Shown: positions 29,674 to 40,759, numbered from the stretch's first letter. The stretch: DNA of 64,000 nucleotides from Rhodococcus sp. AW25M09 (GCF_000333955.1 NZ_CAPS01000072.1:82834-146833), one strand, 5' to 3'. The notes: generated from the sequence alone by a model not told the origin. Numbers and translations: made by a program.

Positions 29674-30504
29674 ATGACCCTTCCCGAGGAACCGACTCGC
29701 CTGCTCGAGATCGCCGGTGGGTTGCTCGACGGTATCCACGATCGGTTCGTCGCCGGCGTCGGTGCACCGAGTGCAGTGCAGAAGGGGCCCGACGATTTTG
29801 CCACTGCGGTGGACCTGGAACTCGAACGCCGACTCGGCGCGGAACTGTACGACGCCACCGGGATCGCGGTGCACGGTGAGGAATTCGGCGGACCGGATCT
29901 GAACTCGGGGCTGGTCTGGGTGCTCGACCCCATCGACGGCACGTTCAACTACTCGTCGGGATTGCCCTCGGCGGGAACACTGTTGGCGTTGCTCGACGAC
30001 GGCGAGCCGGTCCTCGGACTGACCTGGCTGCCGTTGGTGGATCAGCGATTTGCCGCGGTGGCCGACGGCCCGCTCTTGCTCAACGGGGTGGCCCTGCCGG
30101 CCTTGCAACCGAAAGTGTTGCGCGAGTCCATGATCGGGTTCGGTGCGTTCAATGTCGCCAGCCGGGGCCCACTGCCGGGTCGGTTCAGATTCCGTATTCT
30201 AGAAGAACTGTCGATGCATTCCTCACGATTGCGTATGCACGGTGCCACCGGAGTCGATCTGGCCTACACGGCCAGCGGGGTACTGGGGGGCGCTGTGGTG
30301 TTCGGTCATCGTGCCTGGGACAACGCGGCCGGTGCGCTGCTGGTGCGCGCGGCAGGCGGGGTCGTCACCGATCTCGCAGGCGAGCCCTGGACGGTCGACT
30401 CCACGTCGGTGCTCGCAGCCGGGCCCGGGGTGCACGGCGAACTACTGAAAGTCATCACCGAGCTCGGTGCCCCCGTCGACTACCTGGAAGGACCCCTGCG
30501 ATGA
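29674..30504 (+). CDS. impA: Inositol monophosphatase family protein, possible histidinol phosphatase
   Basis: The 276-residue Mg-dependent phosphatase has motif [16 protein letters not shown] and motif [16 protein letters not shown]. The M. tuberculosis his operon has impA at the same place. Since HisB here lacks a phosphatase domain, this protein could supply histidinol-phosphate phosphatase (HisN) activity, though inositol phosphate or another sugar phosphate is equally possible. Its end overlaps the hisF start by 4 bp. Confidence 0.88.
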   Translation: MTLPEEPTRLLEIAGGLLDGIHDRFVAGVGAPSAVQKGPDDFATAVDLELERRLGAELYDATGIAVHGEEFGGPDLNSGLVWVLDPIDGTFNYSSGLPSAGTLLALLDDGEPVLGLTWLPLVDQRFAAVADGPLLLNGVALPALQPKVLRESMIGFGAFNVASRGPLPGRFRFRILEELSMHSSRLRMHGATGVDLAYTASGVLGGAVVFGHRAWDNAAGALLVRAAGGVVTDLAGEPWTVDSTSVLAAGPGVHGELLKVITELGAPVDYLEGPLR

Positions 30505-31274
30505 GCGTCGCGGTCAGAGTGATTCCGTGCCTGGACGTCGACGCCGGACGCGTCGTGAAGGGTGTCAACTTCGAAAATCTGCGCGATGCAGGCGATCCCG
30601 TCGAACTGGCGGCCGCCTACGACGCGCAGGGGGCGGACGAGCTGACTTTCCTCGACGTCACCGCGTCGACCTCCGATCGAGGCACGATGCTCGACGTCGT
30701 CAGCCGGACCGCCGAGCAGGTGTTCATCCCACTGACCGTCGGCGGGGGAGTACGCACAGTCGCCGATGTCGATCGTCTGTTGCGGGCCGGGGCGGACAAG
30801 GTCAGTGTCAACACCGCCGCGATCGCTCGACCGGAGTTGCTGCGCGAGCTCAGCGAACGGTTCGGCTCGCAGTGCATCGTGTTGTCGGTCGACGCCCGCA
30901 CGGTTCCACAGGGGCAGCAGGACACCGCGTCGGGCTGGGAGGTCACCACACACGGCGGCAAACGCGGCACCGGCATCGACGCTGTCGAGTGGGCACTGCG
31001 AGGTGCCGAGTTGGGCGTCGGCGAAATTCTGCTCAATTCGATGGACGCCGACGGTACGAAGGCCGGTTTCGACCTACCGATGATCGCGGCCGTCCGGTCC
31101 GCGGTGCACGTGCCGGTCATTGCCAGCGGGGGAGCCGGCCGGGTGGAGCATTTCTCACCTGCAGTGCACGCCGGAGCCGACGCTGTTCTCGCCGCCAGCG
31201 TCTTCCATTTCGGCGATCTCACCATCGGCCAGGTCAAAGATGCGATGCGCGCAGAGCGCATCGTCGTCCGATAA
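30501..31274 (+). CDS. hisF: Imidazole glycerol phosphate synthase, cyclase subunit
   Basis: The 257-residue barrel enzyme has catalytic Asp residues in [18 protein letters not shown] and [16 protein letters not shown]. It works with HisH, using ammonia to form imidazole glycerol phosphate and AICAR. Confidence 0.97.
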   Translation: MSVAVRVIPCLDVDAGRVVKGVNFENLRDAGDPVELAAAYDAQGADELTFLDVTASTSDRGTMLDVVSRTAEQVFIPLTVGGGVRTVADVDRLLRAGADKVSVNTAAIARPELLRELSERFGSQCIVLSVDARTVPQGQQDTASGWEVTTHGGKRGTGIDAVEWALRGAELGVGEILLNSMDADGTKAGFDLPMIAAVRSAVHVPVIASGGAGRVEHFSPAVHAGADAVLAASVFHFGDLTIGQVKDAMRAERIVVR

Positions 31275-31289
31275 CGAAGAGGTTCTTCG

Positions 31290-31643
31290 ATGCCACTCGA
31301 TCCGAGCCTGTCCGCAAGACTCAAGCGCAACGAGGCGGGACTCTTCAGTGCCGTCGTGCAGGAACGTTCGACCGGTCAGGTGCTCATGGTTGCCTGGATG
31401 GACGACGAGGCACTCTCTCGAACCATCGAGACCCGCAAGGGCACTTATTATTCCAGGTCCCGGCAGCAGTACTGGGTCAAAGGGGAGACGTCGGGGCACA
31501 CACAGTACGTGCACGAGGTTCGGCTCGACTGCGACGGTGACGCCGTTCTCCTGGTCGTCGACCAGGTGGGCGCAGCATGTCACACCGGCACGCACACCTG
31601 CTTCGACGCCGACATCTTGTTGGGCCCCGACGCTCAGGCGTGA
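31290..31643 (+). CDS. hisI: Phosphoribosyl-AMP cyclohydrolase
   Basis: The 117-residue zinc enzyme opens PR-AMP. The motif [18 protein letters not shown] is followed by the metal cysteines in [11 protein letters not shown]. It is monofunctional; hisE and hisG are not in this window. Its end overlaps the convergent MarR gene by 10 bp. Confidence 0.96.
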   Translation: MPLDPSLSARLKRNEAGLFSAVVQERSTGQVLMVAWMDDEALSRTIETRKGTYYSRSRQQYWVKGETSGHTQYVHEVRLDCDGDAVLLVVDQVGAACHTGTHTCFDADILLGPDAQA

Positions 31644-32140
31644 CCGGTTCCCGCCGCGATTCCCTTGTCCAACTGAGCCAGCAGAGTCGAGCTGAGCGTG
31701 GCGAGTCCGCTGACCTCCGCGGTGGAGAGCCCATCGAAGATCAGGGCCTGCACGGTTGCGACATGCCCTGGTGCCGATGCGACGACCTTCTCCATTCCGG
31801 CGTCGGTCAGCACCGCATAGGATCCCCGGCTGCCCGGAATGCTCTCGCGCCGAACCCACCCGGCCTTCTCGAGTTTGGTGACCACGTGCGACAAGCGCGA
31901 GAGCGACGCGTTGGCGTATTCGGCCAGATCGCGCAGCTGGATGCGGCGTTGTGCGCTCTCGCTCACCACCGCGAGAACGAAGTAGTCGAAGTGGGTCAGC
32001 TGCGAATCACGCTGCAGCTGAGCGTCCAGCGCCGCCGGAAGTCGAGTGACCAGAGCGACCAGCGACCGCCAAGCCTCCTGCTGACTGTCGGTGAGCCAAC
32101 GGGGATCCACCGTGTCTTCCGGTGTCGCCGACGTATCCAT
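31634..32140 (-). CDS. MarR-family transcriptional regulator
   Basis: The ATG at 32140 gives a 168-residue protein with the MarR winged helix ([20 protein letters not shown], then [20 protein letters not shown]). The open frame upstream runs through two copies of a short repeat and is not considered coding. The 5' region up to the bcp stop holds that tandem repeat and little else. Target genes and ligand are unknown. Confidence 0.9.
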   Translation of the reverse strand: MDTSATPEDTVDPRWLTDSQQEAWRSLVALVTRLPAALDAQLQRDSQLTHFDYFVLAVVSESAQRRIQLRDLAEYANASLSRLSHVVTKLEKAGWVRRESIPGSRGSYAVLTDAGMEKVVASAPGHVATVQALIFDGLSTAEVSGLATLSSTLLAQLDKGIAAGTGHA

Positions 32141-32162
32141 CGCGGGGAACCCTCTCGATCTG

Positions 32163-32221
32163 TGGGTCGTTTCTGCAGGCTCCACTCCTATCTCTGGGTC
32201 GTTCCTGCAGGCTCCACTCCT
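32163..32221. repeat. Tandem pair of a 27-bp dispersed repeat
   Basis: Copies at 32163-32189 and 32195-32221 differ at one base (period 32 bp). Read on the minus strand the core is GGAGTGGAGCCTGCAG, which would encode GVEPAE. A third, one-base-shorter copy lies at 20551-20574, inside the end of a 64-residue gene. Confidence 0.85.
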
Positions 32222-32294
32222 GCCGAGATAGTTGTGGTGTGCACATGATGCCTCGAGCTTCCCCCCCATCCGAGGCATCACCTCGAACAGCGCT

Positions 32295-32756
32295 CTAGGT
32301 GCGATGTGCGCGCAGGTATTCCAGAGCTTTGTCCGCGTGAGCTTCGAACCGTACTTCGCTCGAGAAGGTTTCGAGTACTTTCCGGTCGGTGCCGATGACG
32401 AAAGTTGCGCGCTTGACCGGGGAAAGCTTGGCAAGCAGGCCGCGCTTGACCCCGAATGTGGTGGCGACGGTGCCGTCCTCGTCGGAGAGCAGTGGGTAGT
32501 CGAACGATTTGGACGCGGCGAATTCGGCCTGCTTGGCGACGGCATCGTTACTGATACCCACCCGGGTGGCTCCGACATCGGCGAACTCGTTGGCCAGATC
32601 CCGGAAGTGGCATGCTTCGGCCGTGCAGCCAGGGGTGAACGCGGCAGGGTAGAAGAACAGCACTATCGGACCATCCGTCAGCAATTCGGTCAGCGTTCGG
32701 GTCCGACCGGTCTGGTCCGGCAGGGAAAAATCGGGAACGAGCTCGCCAGGTTTCAT
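32295..32756 (-). CDS. bcp: Peroxiredoxin, Bcp/AhpE-like (Rv1608c position)
   Basis: This 153-residue thiol peroxidase has the peroxidatic Cys in [20 protein letters not shown] and a second Cys five residues on, the BCP two-Cys pattern. The ATG at 32756 is used; the frame upstream overlaps trpE control sequence. It reduces peroxides with thioredoxin-type donors. It is divergent from trpE, as in M. tuberculosis, with only 56 bp between them. Confidence 0.92.
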   Translation of the reverse strand: MKPGELVPDFSLPDQTGRTRTLTELLTDGPIVLFFYPAAFTPGCTAEACHFRDLANEFADVGATRVGISNDAVAKQAEFAASKSFDYPLLSDEDGTVATTFGVKRGLLAKLSPVKRATFVIGTDRKVLETFSSEVRFEAHADKALEYLRAHRT

Positions 32757-32812
32757 GTTCGGCAGGTTACCGCGAGCGACGACCTTGCTGCCGAACCTGG
32801 GAGGATGGGGCA

Positions 32813-34382
32813 ATGCACGGCGAGACGACCACCGACCCCAGTCCCACCCCCGACACCGACGACTCGGACTCGACCACCTCCCGCGAGGTGTTTCGGCAGC
32901 TCGCCGCCGAGCACAGAGTCGTGCCGGTGACGAGAAAGGTGTTGGCCGACTCCGAAACTCCGTTGTCGGCGTACCGCAAACTCGGGGCGGACCGGCCCGG
33001 AACTTTCCTGCTCGAGTCGGCCGAGAACGGCCGGTCGTGGTCGAGGTGGTCGTTCATCGGTGCCGGTGCCCCGGCGGCGTTGACCGTGGTCGACGGCGAG
33101 GCGGTGTGGCGCGGAAATGTTCCCGCCGGTGTGCCGAGTGACGGCGATCCCCTCGAAGTGCTGGCGCGGACGCTGGAGCTACTGCATTCGGAGCGTGTAC
33201 CGGGCCTGCCTCCGTTGACCGGTGGCATGGTCGGCTATCTCGGCTACGACTCGGTGCGGCGCATCGAGAAGCTGCCCGAACACGCGCAGGACGATCTCGG
33301 TGTGCCCGAGATGGTCATGCTGCTCGCTACCGATCTGGCGGCGGTCGACCACCACGAGGGCTCGATCACCTTGATCGCGAACGCGGTGAACTGGGACGGC
33401 TCCGACGAGCATGTCGACCGAGCGTACGACGACGCGGTTCGCCGGCTGGACCGGATGTGTGCCGACCTGTCGAAGCCTGCCGCTTCCACCGTCTCCACAT
33501 TCTCCAAGTCAGTGCCACAGTTTCGTCGGCAGCGAACCTCCGAGGGCTTCGGTGCAGATGTCGCCCGCCTGGTGGAGGAGATCGAAGCCGGGGAAGCATT
33601 CCAGGTGGTGCTTTCGCAGCGCTTCGAGATGGACACCGAGGCGTCGCCGCTCGACATCTATCGGATGCTGCGAGCGTCCAACCCCAGCCCGTACATGTAC
33701 CTGATGCACGTTCCGGGGGAGAACGACGAGACGGCCTTCTCCATCGTCGGTTCGAGCCCCGAGGCACTCGTGACGGTCGTCGACGGTCTCGCCGACTACT
33801 CATCCGATCGCCGGTACGCGTTGGCGCGGCACGTCCGAGGAAGAGGACGTGCTGCTCGAGAAGGATCTGCTCGCCGACGAGAAGGAGAACGCCGAGCACT
33901 TGATGCTCGTGGATCTCGGTCGCAACGATCTGGGGCGCGTCTGTGCTCCCGGCACGGTTCGGGTGAGCGACTACCGCCACATCGAGCGATACAGCCATGT
34001 CATGCATCTGGTGTCTACGGTCACCGGCCGTCTGGCCGAGGGCAAGCGTGCGCTCGACGCGGTCAAGGCCTGCTTCCCGGCGGGCACCCTGTCGGGCGCA
34101 CCGAAAGTGCGCGCGATGGAATTGATCGACGAGCTCGAGCCGACGCGACGCGGCATCTACGGCGGCATCGTCGGCTACCTCGATTTCGCCGGCGACGCCG
34201 ACACCGCCATTTCCATTCGCACTGCCCTGATCAAGGACGGCACGGCCTACGTTCAGGCCGGTGCGGGTGTGGTGGCCGACTCGGTCGCGGAATACGAGGA
34301 CGACGAAGCGCGAAACAAGGCGATGGCCGTGCTGGGGGCAGTGGCGGCAGCAGAATCTCTGCGTGAGGTCGGTGGCCGATGA
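32813..34382 (+). pseudogene. trpE: Anthranilate synthase component I, interrupted by a 1-nt frameshift
   Basis: The first frame (from 32813) encodes the TrpE N-terminus, with the feedback-site segment [19 protein letters not shown], and continues to about codon 327. At 33794 one extra base follows DGLA; the next frame then resumes exactly with [20 protein letters not shown] and runs through all chorismate-binding motifs ([34 protein letters not shown]) to the stop at 34382. Repaired, the protein would be 522 residues, normal for TrpE. As written, translation leaves the conserved sequence and ends at 34366 with a nonsense C-terminus. It heads the trp operon; the 3' end overlaps the next gene by 4 bp. 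A sequencing error is possible. Confidence 0.9.
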
Positions 34383-35062
34383 CCGAGGGATCCGGTCGTC
34401 GTGGCTCGGCCGCTGTGCCTGTCGCCCTGCTGATCGTGGCCGCGGCGTGCCTGTGGGGCGCGTCGAGAATGACGTGGGTTCGGGTGGCGTCCTCCGACGG
34501 TCTCGGAGAAAGTCGTACCGACGATCTTCTCGGCAGTACCTGGGCTGCGGCCACCACACCGCTGGCTCTGGTGCTGTTGGCGGCGGTAGCCGCGTCGTTC
34601 GCGGTGCGCGGGTGGGCTTCTCGCGTGCTGGCCGTGCTGATCGCGGTGGTGGCCGTGGCGGCCGCAATTCCGGCCGTTCGACTGCTGACCGCAGGTGCAT
34701 CCGACACCGAGGCCGCGGCGCTGGCCGAACTTCCGGCCAGGGCTCAGGTCTCGATGACGGACGTGTCGGTTCTGCCGGCGATCGTCACCCTGATCGGCGC
34801 ACTCTGTGCCTTCGCTGCGGCCGTGGTGTCGATTCGGAAGTCATTTGCCTCGCAGGTACTCTCGTCCAAGTACGACGCCCCGGCAGTGCGACGTGACGAA
34901 GTCGCTCGCCGAGCTCGCAGTTCCTCGGCCGGCGATGCCGCGCAGGACGAGGGTGAGGACCTCACCGAACGCATGATGTGGGATGCGCTCGATGCCGGCG
35001 AAGACCCTACCGACGAGTCCGGTACCCCGCGTTCGTCGGACGGACACGGCCCTCTACGCTAG
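34379..35062 (+). CDS. Trp-operon-associated membrane protein (TIGR02234/Trp_oprn_chp)
   Basis: The 227-residue protein has four membrane segments between residues ~12 and ~155 and a polar, charged C-terminal tail. Actinobacteria keep this gene between trpE and trpC (Rv1610 in M. tuberculosis), but its role is unknown. It is coupled to trpE by an ATGA overlap. Confidence 0.87.
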   Translation: MTEGSGRRGSAAVPVALLIVAAACLWGASRMTWVRVASSDGLGESRTDDLLGSTWAAATTPLALVLLAAVAASFAVRGWASRVLAVLIAVVAVAAAIPAVRLLTAGASDTEAAALAELPARAQVSMTDVSVLPAIVTLIGALCAFAAAVVSIRKSFASQVLSSKYDAPAVRRDEVARRARSSSAGDAAQDEGEDLTERMMWDALDAGEDPTDESGTPRSSDGHGPLR

Positions 35063-35123
35063 GTCGGACGCCGATGAGATTCCTCACATCGAATGTCGAC
35101 GCTCAGAAAGGACTGGGGGCACC

Positions 35124-35933
35124 ATGACTGTTCTCGACTCGATTCTCGACGGTGTGCGGGCCGACGTGGCCGCGCGTGAATCGGTGGTCGATTTCGCCGC
35201 CGTCAAAGCAGCAGCGAAAGCAGCTCCGGCACCTCTCGATGCGGCCGCAGCCCTTCGCGAGGACGGCATCGGCGTCATCGCCGAAGTGAAGCGCGCCAGC
35301 CCGTCCAAGGGTGCGTTGGCCGATATCGGTGATCCTGCGGTTCTGGCTCGCGCTTACGAGCAGGGCGGTGCCCGAGTCATCAGTGTCCTCACCGAGGAGC
35401 GTCGCTTTCACGGATCTCTCGCAGACCTCGACGCGGTGCGGGCAGCCGTCTCGATTCCCGTGTTGCGCAAGGACTTCATCGTCGGTCCGTACCAGATCCA
35501 CGAGGCTCGGGCCCACGGTGCCGATGTCATTCTGCTGATCGTCGCGGCACTCGAGCAAGATGCATTGACGTCTCTGCTCGATCGCACCGAGTCGCTGGGC
35601 ATGACGGCGTTGGTCGAGGTCCACACCGAGGCCGAGGCAGACCGTGCGCTCGAGGCGGGTGCCACTGTCATCGGCATCAACGCCCGCAACCTAAAGACCC
35701 TCGAGATCGATCGTGACAGTTTCGGCCGCATCGCGCCGGGGTTGCCCAGCGACATCATTCGTGTTGCGGAGTCCGGAGTGCGAGGCACAGCCGACTTGCT
35801 CGCCTACGCCGGTGCCGGGGCCGACGCGGTACTCGTGGGCGAGGGCTTGGTGACTGCAGGCGATCCACGGACCGCCGTCTCGGACCTGGTGACGGCGGGG
35901 ACGCATCCGTCGTGCCCCAAGCCTGCACGCTGA
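35124..35933 (+). CDS. trpC: Indole-3-glycerol phosphate synthase
   Basis: This 269-residue barrel enzyme has [37 protein letters not shown], and [13 protein letters not shown]. It is monofunctional, with no TrpF domain. The ATG at 35124 is used; the frame is open upstream but overlaps the TIGR02234 gene. trpD is absent from this operon, as is usual in mycobacteria. Confidence 0.96.
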   Translation: MTVLDSILDGVRADVAARESVVDFAAVKAAAKAAPAPLDAAAALREDGIGVIAEVKRASPSKGALADIGDPAVLARAYEQGGARVISVLTEERRFHGSLADLDAVRAAVSIPVLRKDFIVGPYQIHEARAHGADVILLIVAALEQDALTSLLDRTESLGMTALVEVHTEAEADRALEAGATVIGINARNLKTLEIDRDSFGRIAPGLPSDIIRVAESGVRGTADLLAYAGAGADAVLVGEGLVTAGDPRTAVSDLVTAGTHPSCPKPAR

Positions 35934-36001
35934 TCCTGCACGGTTGACCCGGCACCCGACCCGAGCGCGGCGGCGGTCCGCCGTTGGGGCACACTGGACC
36001 G

Positions 36002-37339
36002 GTGAGCATCAGCAATTCTTCAGGCACCGTGGACGCCCCGCAGGCAGTCCGTTTCAAGGGCGCTGATCTGCCGCAGAGCAGCATCGGCCTCACCGATCGC
36101 AGCCCGCACGAGCCCGACGTGGGCGGCCATTTCGGTGTTTACGGCGGCAGATTCGTGCCCGAAGCACTGATGGGTGTGATCGAGGAAGTCACCGCGGAGT
36201 ACGAGAAGGTCCGCAGTGACAACGAGTTCCTCGGTGAACTCGACCGGCTGCAGCGCGACTACACGGGGCGCCCGTCCCCGGTCTTCGAGGCGGCTCGCTT
36301 GTCCGAGCACGCCGGCGGAGCTCGCATCCTGCTCAAGCGAGAAGATCTCAATCACACCGGTTCTCACAAGATCAACAACGTTCTGGGCCAGGTTCTGCTG
36401 GCGAAGCGGATGGGCAAGACCCGGATCATCGCCGAGACCGGTGCGGGCCAACACGGAGTGGCCACCGCGACGGCATGTGCGCTCCTCGGTCTCGACTGCG
36501 TCGTGTACATGGGTGAGGTCGACACCGAGCGTCAGGCGCTGAACGTGGCCCGGATGCGCCTACTCGGGTCCAGCGTCGTCGCCGTGAAGTCGGGATCTCG
36601 CACCCTCAAGGACGCCATCAACGAGGCGCTCCGAGACTGGGTCACCAACGCGGACAACACGTATTACTGCTTCGGCACCGTTGCCGGCCCGCACCCGTTC
36701 CCGGTCATGGTGCGTGATTTCCAGCGCATCATCGGTCTCGAAGCGCGGCAGCAGGTGCTCGCATCCACCGGACGGCTGCCCGATGCCATCGCTGCCTGCG
36801 TCGGCGGTGGGTCGAACGCGATCGGGATCTTCCATCCGTTCATCGACGACGTCGACGTTCGCCTGATCGGTTTCGAGGCGGCGGGTGACGGCGTCGAAAC
36901 CGGTCGCCACGCTGCGACCATCAGCGGTGGAACGCCCGGCGCGCTGCACGGTGCGTACTCCTACCTCCTGCAGGACGAGGACGGTCAAACCGTCGACTCT
37001 CATTCCATCTCAGCGGGATTGGACTACCCAGGCGTCGGTCCCGAGCATTCGTACCTGCACGACATCGGGCGTGCCGAGTACCGGGGCATCACCGACACCG
37101 AAGCGATGAATGCCTTCAAGCTGCTGTGCCGTACCGAAGGCATCATTCCGGCCATCGAGTCCGCGCATGCCATCGCCGGCGCACTGACCCTCGGCAAGGA
37201 GCTGGGTAAGGATGCGATCATCCTGGTCAACCTGTCCGGACGCGGAGACAAGGACGTGGACACCGCGGCGGAATGGTTCGGTCTGATCGACGGAGACGGC
37301 GAACCGAACGTGGACGAAGAAGCAGGTATCAAGCCATGA
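36002..37339 (+). CDS. trpB: Tryptophan synthase beta chain
   Basis: The 445-residue PLP enzyme joins indole and serine. The PLP lysine is in [11 protein letters not shown]; other motifs are [24 protein letters not shown] and NLSGRGDKD. The GTG at 36002 fits the family better than a TTG 18 bp upstream. It is the only trp gene after a gap (68 bp), and CACACT six bases before the GTG could be the -10 of an internal leaderless promoter. Confidence 0.96.
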   Translation: MSISNSSGTVDAPQAVRFKGADLPQSSIGLTDRSPHEPDVGGHFGVYGGRFVPEALMGVIEEVTAEYEKVRSDNEFLGELDRLQRDYTGRPSPVFEAARLSEHAGGARILLKREDLNHTGSHKINNVLGQVLLAKRMGKTRIIAETGAGQHGVATATACALLGLDCVVYMGEVDTERQALNVARMRLLGSSVVAVKSGSRTLKDAINEALRDWVTNADNTYYCFGTVAGPHPFPVMVRDFQRIIGLEARQQVLASTGRLPDAIAACVGGGSNAIGIFHPFIDDVDVRLIGFEAAGDGVETGRHAATISGGTPGALHGAYSYLLQDEDGQTVDSHSISAGLDYPGVGPEHSYLHDIGRAEYRGITDTEAMNAFKLLCRTEGIIPAIESAHAIAGALTLGKELGKDAIILVNLSGRGDKDVDTAAEWFGLIDGDGEPNVDEEAGIKP

Positions 37340-38139
37340 GCAACAACGACTCTCGCCTCTCCGGCACTTTCGCGCAGTGCCGCGCCGAGGGACGCGCTGC
37401 ACTCGTCGGCTACCTCCCGGCAGGTTTTCCGACGGTGCCGCGCTCGATCGAGGTGGTCGAGACGATGGTCGATGCAGGATGCGACATCATCGAGGTCGGT
37501 ATTCCGTACTCCGATCCGGTGATGGACGGCCCCACGATCCAAGCTGCAGCAGACGTGGCCAGGAGATCCGGCGCTCGGGTCAAAGATGTGTTTTCCGTCA
37601 CCGAGAAAGTCGCTGCCGCGGGCGGTAAAGCGGTCGTCATGACCTACTGGAACCTGGTGCTCAAGTACGGCATCGAGAACTTCGCCCGAGACCTGGCCGG
37701 TGCGGGCGGTCTCGGCATCATCACTCCGGATCTCATTCCGGACGAGGCGCAGGAATGGATCGAGGTCTCGAAGGCCTATGACCTCGACCGAACCTTCCTC
37801 GTCGCCCCGTCGTCCACCGAGGAACGTCTCGTCAGCACTGTGGAAGTCAGTAGTGGCTTCGTGTACGCAGCCTCGACGATGGGTGTCACCGGTGCTCGGG
37901 ACGCGGTGTCCTCGATGGCCCCCGCATTGTGTGCGCGTATCCGTGAGCACTCCGACATTCCGATCGGCGTCGGCCTGGGGGTTCGCTCCGGTGCTCAGGC
38001 TGCGGAGATCGCACGCTACGCCGATGCAGTCATCGTCGGTTCTGCGTTGGTCAGTGCAGTGGACAACGGACTCGACGCCGTGCGCCAGCTGACGACGGAA
38101 CTGGCCGCGGGTGTCCGTTCCGCTAACGTAGCGTCGTGA
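37336..38139 (+). CDS. trpA: Tryptophan synthase alpha chain
   Basis: The 267-residue barrel enzyme splits indole-3-glycerol phosphate. The catalytic Glu and Asp are in [30 protein letters not shown] and [11 protein letters not shown] are also conserved. It overlaps trpB by 4 bp and lgt by 4 bp. Confidence 0.97.
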   Translation: MSNNDSRLSGTFAQCRAEGRAALVGYLPAGFPTVPRSIEVVETMVDAGCDIIEVGIPYSDPVMDGPTIQAAADVARRSGARVKDVFSVTEKVAAAGGKAVVMTYWNLVLKYGIENFARDLAGAGGLGIITPDLIPDEAQEWIEVSKAYDLDRTFLVAPSSTEERLVSTVEVSSGFVYAASTMGVTGARDAVSSMAPALCARIREHSDIPIGVGLGVRSGAQAAEIARYADAVIVGSALVSAVDNGLDAVRQLTTELAAGVRSANVAS

Positions 38140-39161
38140 CGTCGACCGCAATTCTGGCCTACATTCCCAGCCCTGCCCAGGGGGTGTGGCACGTCGGACC
38201 ACTCGCTCTACGGGCCTACGCCCTGTTCATCATTATCGGCATCGTCATCTCCGTGGTGTGGGGTGATCGCCGCTGGGTTGCCCGAGGTGGAACCAAGGGC
38301 ACCGTCCTCGACGTTGCAGTCTGGGCCGTCCCGTTCGGCCTCTTGGGTGGACGTCTCTATCACGTGGCGACCGACTGGAAGACGTACTTCGGTCCCGGCG
38401 GACAGCCGATCGAAGCGCTGTACGTCTGGAACGGCGGTCTGGGCATCTGGGGAGCGGTGTTCCTCGGCGGCGTCGGTGCCTGGATTGCGTGCCGTCGACG
38501 CGGAATCCCGTTGCCTGCCTTCGGCGACGCCGTCGGGCCACCGATTCTGTTGGCGCAGGCGATCGGCCGCATCGGTAACTACTTCAACCAGGAACTGTAC
38601 GGACGTGCCACCACGCAGCCGTGGGGCCTGGAAATCTACGAGCGGCTCGACGCGAACGGCCGGCTCGATCCGTTGAACGGCGTCTCGACCGGGTTCGTGG
38701 AGAAAGTCGTTCATCCGACGTTCCTGTATGAGCTGCTGTGGAGCGTAGCCATCGTCGCACTACTGGTGCTCGTCGACCGCAAGTACACGATCGGCCACGG
38801 ACGATTGTTTGCGCTGTACGTTGCCGGATACTGCGCCGGACGGTTCTGGGTGGAACTGATGCGTGACGACTTCGCCACGAAAATCGCCGGAATACGGATC
38901 AACAGCTTCACGTCGGCCATCATCTTCGTCCTGGCCGTCGCGTACTTCGTGATCGCTACCAAGGGCCGCGAAGACCCGGCGACGCTGAAATCGAACGACG
39001 ACGAGGATCGCGAGAGCGATGCCGCCCGCGAGAGCACGTCCGCAGGCTCGGCGACCGACTCGGACTCGGTCGATGCCGACGTGGATGCAGGCAAGCCCGA
39101 CGCGCACGAGGTGCAGGCGTCCGACAAGAAAGCAGAGGAAGAAGGCAGTACGCGTGGTTGA
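38136..39161 (+). CDS. lgt: Prolipoprotein diacylglyceryl transferase
   Basis: This 341-residue membrane enzyme has seven predicted helices and the Lgt signature [20 protein letters not shown], with [13 protein letters not shown] before it. It moves diacylglycerol to the Cys of prolipoproteins, the first step of lipoprotein maturation; the LivK-like and META proteins of this window are candidate substrates. The last ~65 residues form an acidic, Asp/Ser-rich cytoplasmic tail, common in actinobacterial Lgt. The end overlaps the first TM2 gene by 8 bp. Confidence 0.96.
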   Translation: MTSTAILAYIPSPAQGVWHVGPLALRAYALFIIIGIVISVVWGDRRWVARGGTKGTVLDVAVWAVPFGLLGGRLYHVATDWKTYFGPGGQPIEALYVWNGGLGIWGAVFLGGVGAWIACRRRGIPLPAFGDAVGPPILLAQAIGRIGNYFNQELYGRATTQPWGLEIYERLDANGRLDPLNGVSTGFVEKVVHPTFLYELLWSVAIVALLVLVDRKYTIGHGRLFALYVAGYCAGRFWVELMRDDFATKIAGIRINSFTSAIIFVLAVAYFVIATKGREDPATLKSNDDEDRESDAARESTSAGSATDSDSVDADVDAGKPDAHEVQASDKKAEEEGSTRG

Positions 39162-40071
39162 TTTCGACAAGACTTCGGGCCCCGATTCGGAGGACGGTTC
39201 CCGCGCCGGTGACTCGGGTGACAGCGCAGCGAAGCCGACCAGCTCGTTCGGCACTCCGTTCGACTACGACGCCACCGCCGAGGCGTCACTCTCGGAGCCG
39301 CCCGCCACCTCGGAGTCCGCTCCCTCGCACGGCCCGACCGGCTCCACCGGGCCGGGTTGGGATACCTACTCGGGCATCGGAAACGGCCCGGGTTGGTCGA
39401 GCACACCGAGCTATCCTGCTCCCAGTTCCGACGGGATCGCCGCCGATCCGCTCGGCGGATTCCCTCCGCCCGCCGGGTACCAGACCCAGGGTTACCAGCA
39501 GCAGAGTTACCCACAGCAGGGTTACCCACAACAGGGTTACCCACAGCAGGGTTACCCACAGCAGGGTTACCCACAGCAGGGTTATGGCCAGCAGCAGGGT
39601 TATGGCCAGCAGCAGGGTTACCCACAGCAGGGTTATGGCCAGCAGCAGAACTTCGGCCCACAGCAGGGTTATGGCCAGCAGCAGAACTTCGGCCAGCAGC
39701 AGGGTTATGGCCAGCAGCAAAACTTCGGTCAGCCCCAGGGCTATCCCGGGGGACCCACGTTCGGGGCCGGTCCCGACGCGCCGTACGGCCGAGATCCGGT
39801 GACCGGCGAGGCTTTGTCGGACAAATCCAAGATCGTGGGCGGTTTGCTGCAGTTGTTCCTCGGTTGGTTGGGAGTCGGGCGGTTCTACCTCGGGAGTACC
39901 GGGATCGGTATCGCGCAACTACTGCTCTTCTTCTTCGGGGTTCTGCTCACCGCAGTGTTCAGCGTCGGGTTGATCCTGTTGTTCGCGCTTTTCGTCTGGC
40001 ACGTCATAGACGGAGTTCTGATACTGGTAGGCAATGTGCCGGACCCTCGAGGACGAAAACTGCGAGACTGA
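39154..40071 (+). CDS. TM2-domain protein with long Gln/Tyr-rich repeat region
   Basis: The GTG at 39154 gives 305 residues: an acidic, disordered N-terminus (~1-105), a Gln-, Tyr- and Gly-rich repeat region (~108-205) built from YPQQG and YGQQQ units, then a C-terminal TM2 domain with the expected motif ([20 protein letters not shown], then RFYLG and [13 protein letters not shown]). The low-complexity part resembles prion-like domains that phase-separate elsewhere. TM2 proteins are poorly understood. The gene overlaps lgt by 8 bp and is followed by a paralogue. Confidence 0.85.
   Translation: MVDFDKTSGPDSEDGSRAGDSGDSAAKPTSSFGTPFDYDATAEASLSEPPATSESAPSHGPTGSTGPGWDTYSGIGNGPGWSSTPSYPAPSSDGIAADPLGGFPPPAGYQTQGYQQQSYPQQGYPQQGYPQQGYPQQGYPQQGYGQQQGYGQQQGYPQQGYGQQQNFGPQQGYGQQQNFGQQQGYGQQQNFGQPQGYPGGPTFGAGPDAPYGRDPVTGEALSDKSKIVGGLLQLFLGWLGVGRFYLGSTGIGIAQLLLFFFGVLLTAVFSVGLILLFALFVWHVIDGVLILVGNVPDPRGRKLRD
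39481..39730 (+). repeat. Coding 15-bp tandem repeats (YPQQG / YGQQQ)
   Basis: Units of 15 to 18 bp such as GGTTACCCACAGCAG and GGTTATGGCCAGCAGCAG are repeated without spacers and keep the reading frame. Five YPQQG units follow one another near 39510-39585. Near-identity at the DNA level suggests recent slippage, so copy number may vary between strains. Confidence 0.9.
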
Positions 40072-40110
40072 TGCCCTTGTTCGTGTCGCTACGTCGTAAG
40101 GGAGCTCGAA

Positions 40111-40759
40111 GTGAGTGAGTCAGGCACACCGCCTTCCGACGGATCGTCCGGGAATGGATCCAATCCGTCCGAGCCGACGATCTCGTTCGAGAAGGGCACT
40201 CCCACAGGCTCCGGTCCCGTGTACGGCGCACCCGACCCGAACTATGCGACGCCGGAGTACGGCACCCCCAATTACGGCGCTCCCGATGCGACTGATCGGG
40301 GTGGGCAATTCGGACCTCCGCCCGGTGCTGGTTACCCGCCTCCCGCCGATGGGTCCGGTCGGTACTTCACGCCGCCGCCATATGCGGGTGGGCCCTACGG
40401 AAGTCCTCAATACGGAGGTTCTCAGTATGGGGGTCCTCAATACGGGGGTCCTCAATACGGAGGTTCTCAGTACGCAGGTGCACCCGGGTTCATGGACCCG
40501 GGTGCACCGTATGGCCGGCACCCGGTTACCGGCGAGCCGTTCTCCGACAAGCAGAAGCTGACCGCCGGCCTGCTGAACATCCTGCTGGGCGCGTTCGGAG
40601 CCGGACGGTTCTACCTGAATCAGCCGGGAATTGCGGTGGCTCAGATAGCAGTCACGTGGCTCACCTGTGGCATCGGTGGCATCTGGCCGCTGATCGACGG
40701 AATCATGATGCTCACCGGGCAGTGTGCGCGATCAACACGGCAGACCCCTGCGCGACTGA
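40111..40759 (+). pseudogene. Second TM2-domain protein, frameshifted near its last 12 codons
   Basis: The frame encodes a Pro/Gly/Tyr-rich N-terminus with QYGGS and QYGGP repeats (DNA 40391-40485), then a TM2 domain (DKQKLTAGLLNILLGAFGAG, RFYLN, WPLIDGIMMLTGQ). After LTGQ one extra base (about 40722-40724) shifts the frame. The other frame immediately gives VRDQHGRPLRD and a stop at 40759, matching the [10 protein letters not shown] ending of the neighbouring paralogue. As written, translation instead runs 450 bp into the gltB region. Most of the TM2 domain is unaffected, so a partly working product is possible. Sequencing error is an alternative. Confidence 0.8.

Noticed and set aside
32141..32578. 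Longer MarR protein starting upstream at 32578
   Set aside because: The extra N-terminal part crosses the bcp gene on the same strand and the intergenic repeats; the ATG at 32140 gives a normal-length MarR protein.
32757..32812. Trp attenuator upstream of trpE
   Set aside because: The gap is only 56 bp and shows no leader peptide with Trp codons and no competing hairpins.
33785..33800. Programmed +1 frameshift in trpE
   Set aside because: No slippery run, rare codon or stop is seen at the site, and TrpE is not known to use recoding; mutation or sequencing error is simpler.
39481..39730. CRISPR-like regular repeats
   Set aside because: The units are 15-18 bp, continuous without spacers, and in frame with a TM2 protein; they encode [10 protein letters not shown] repeats.
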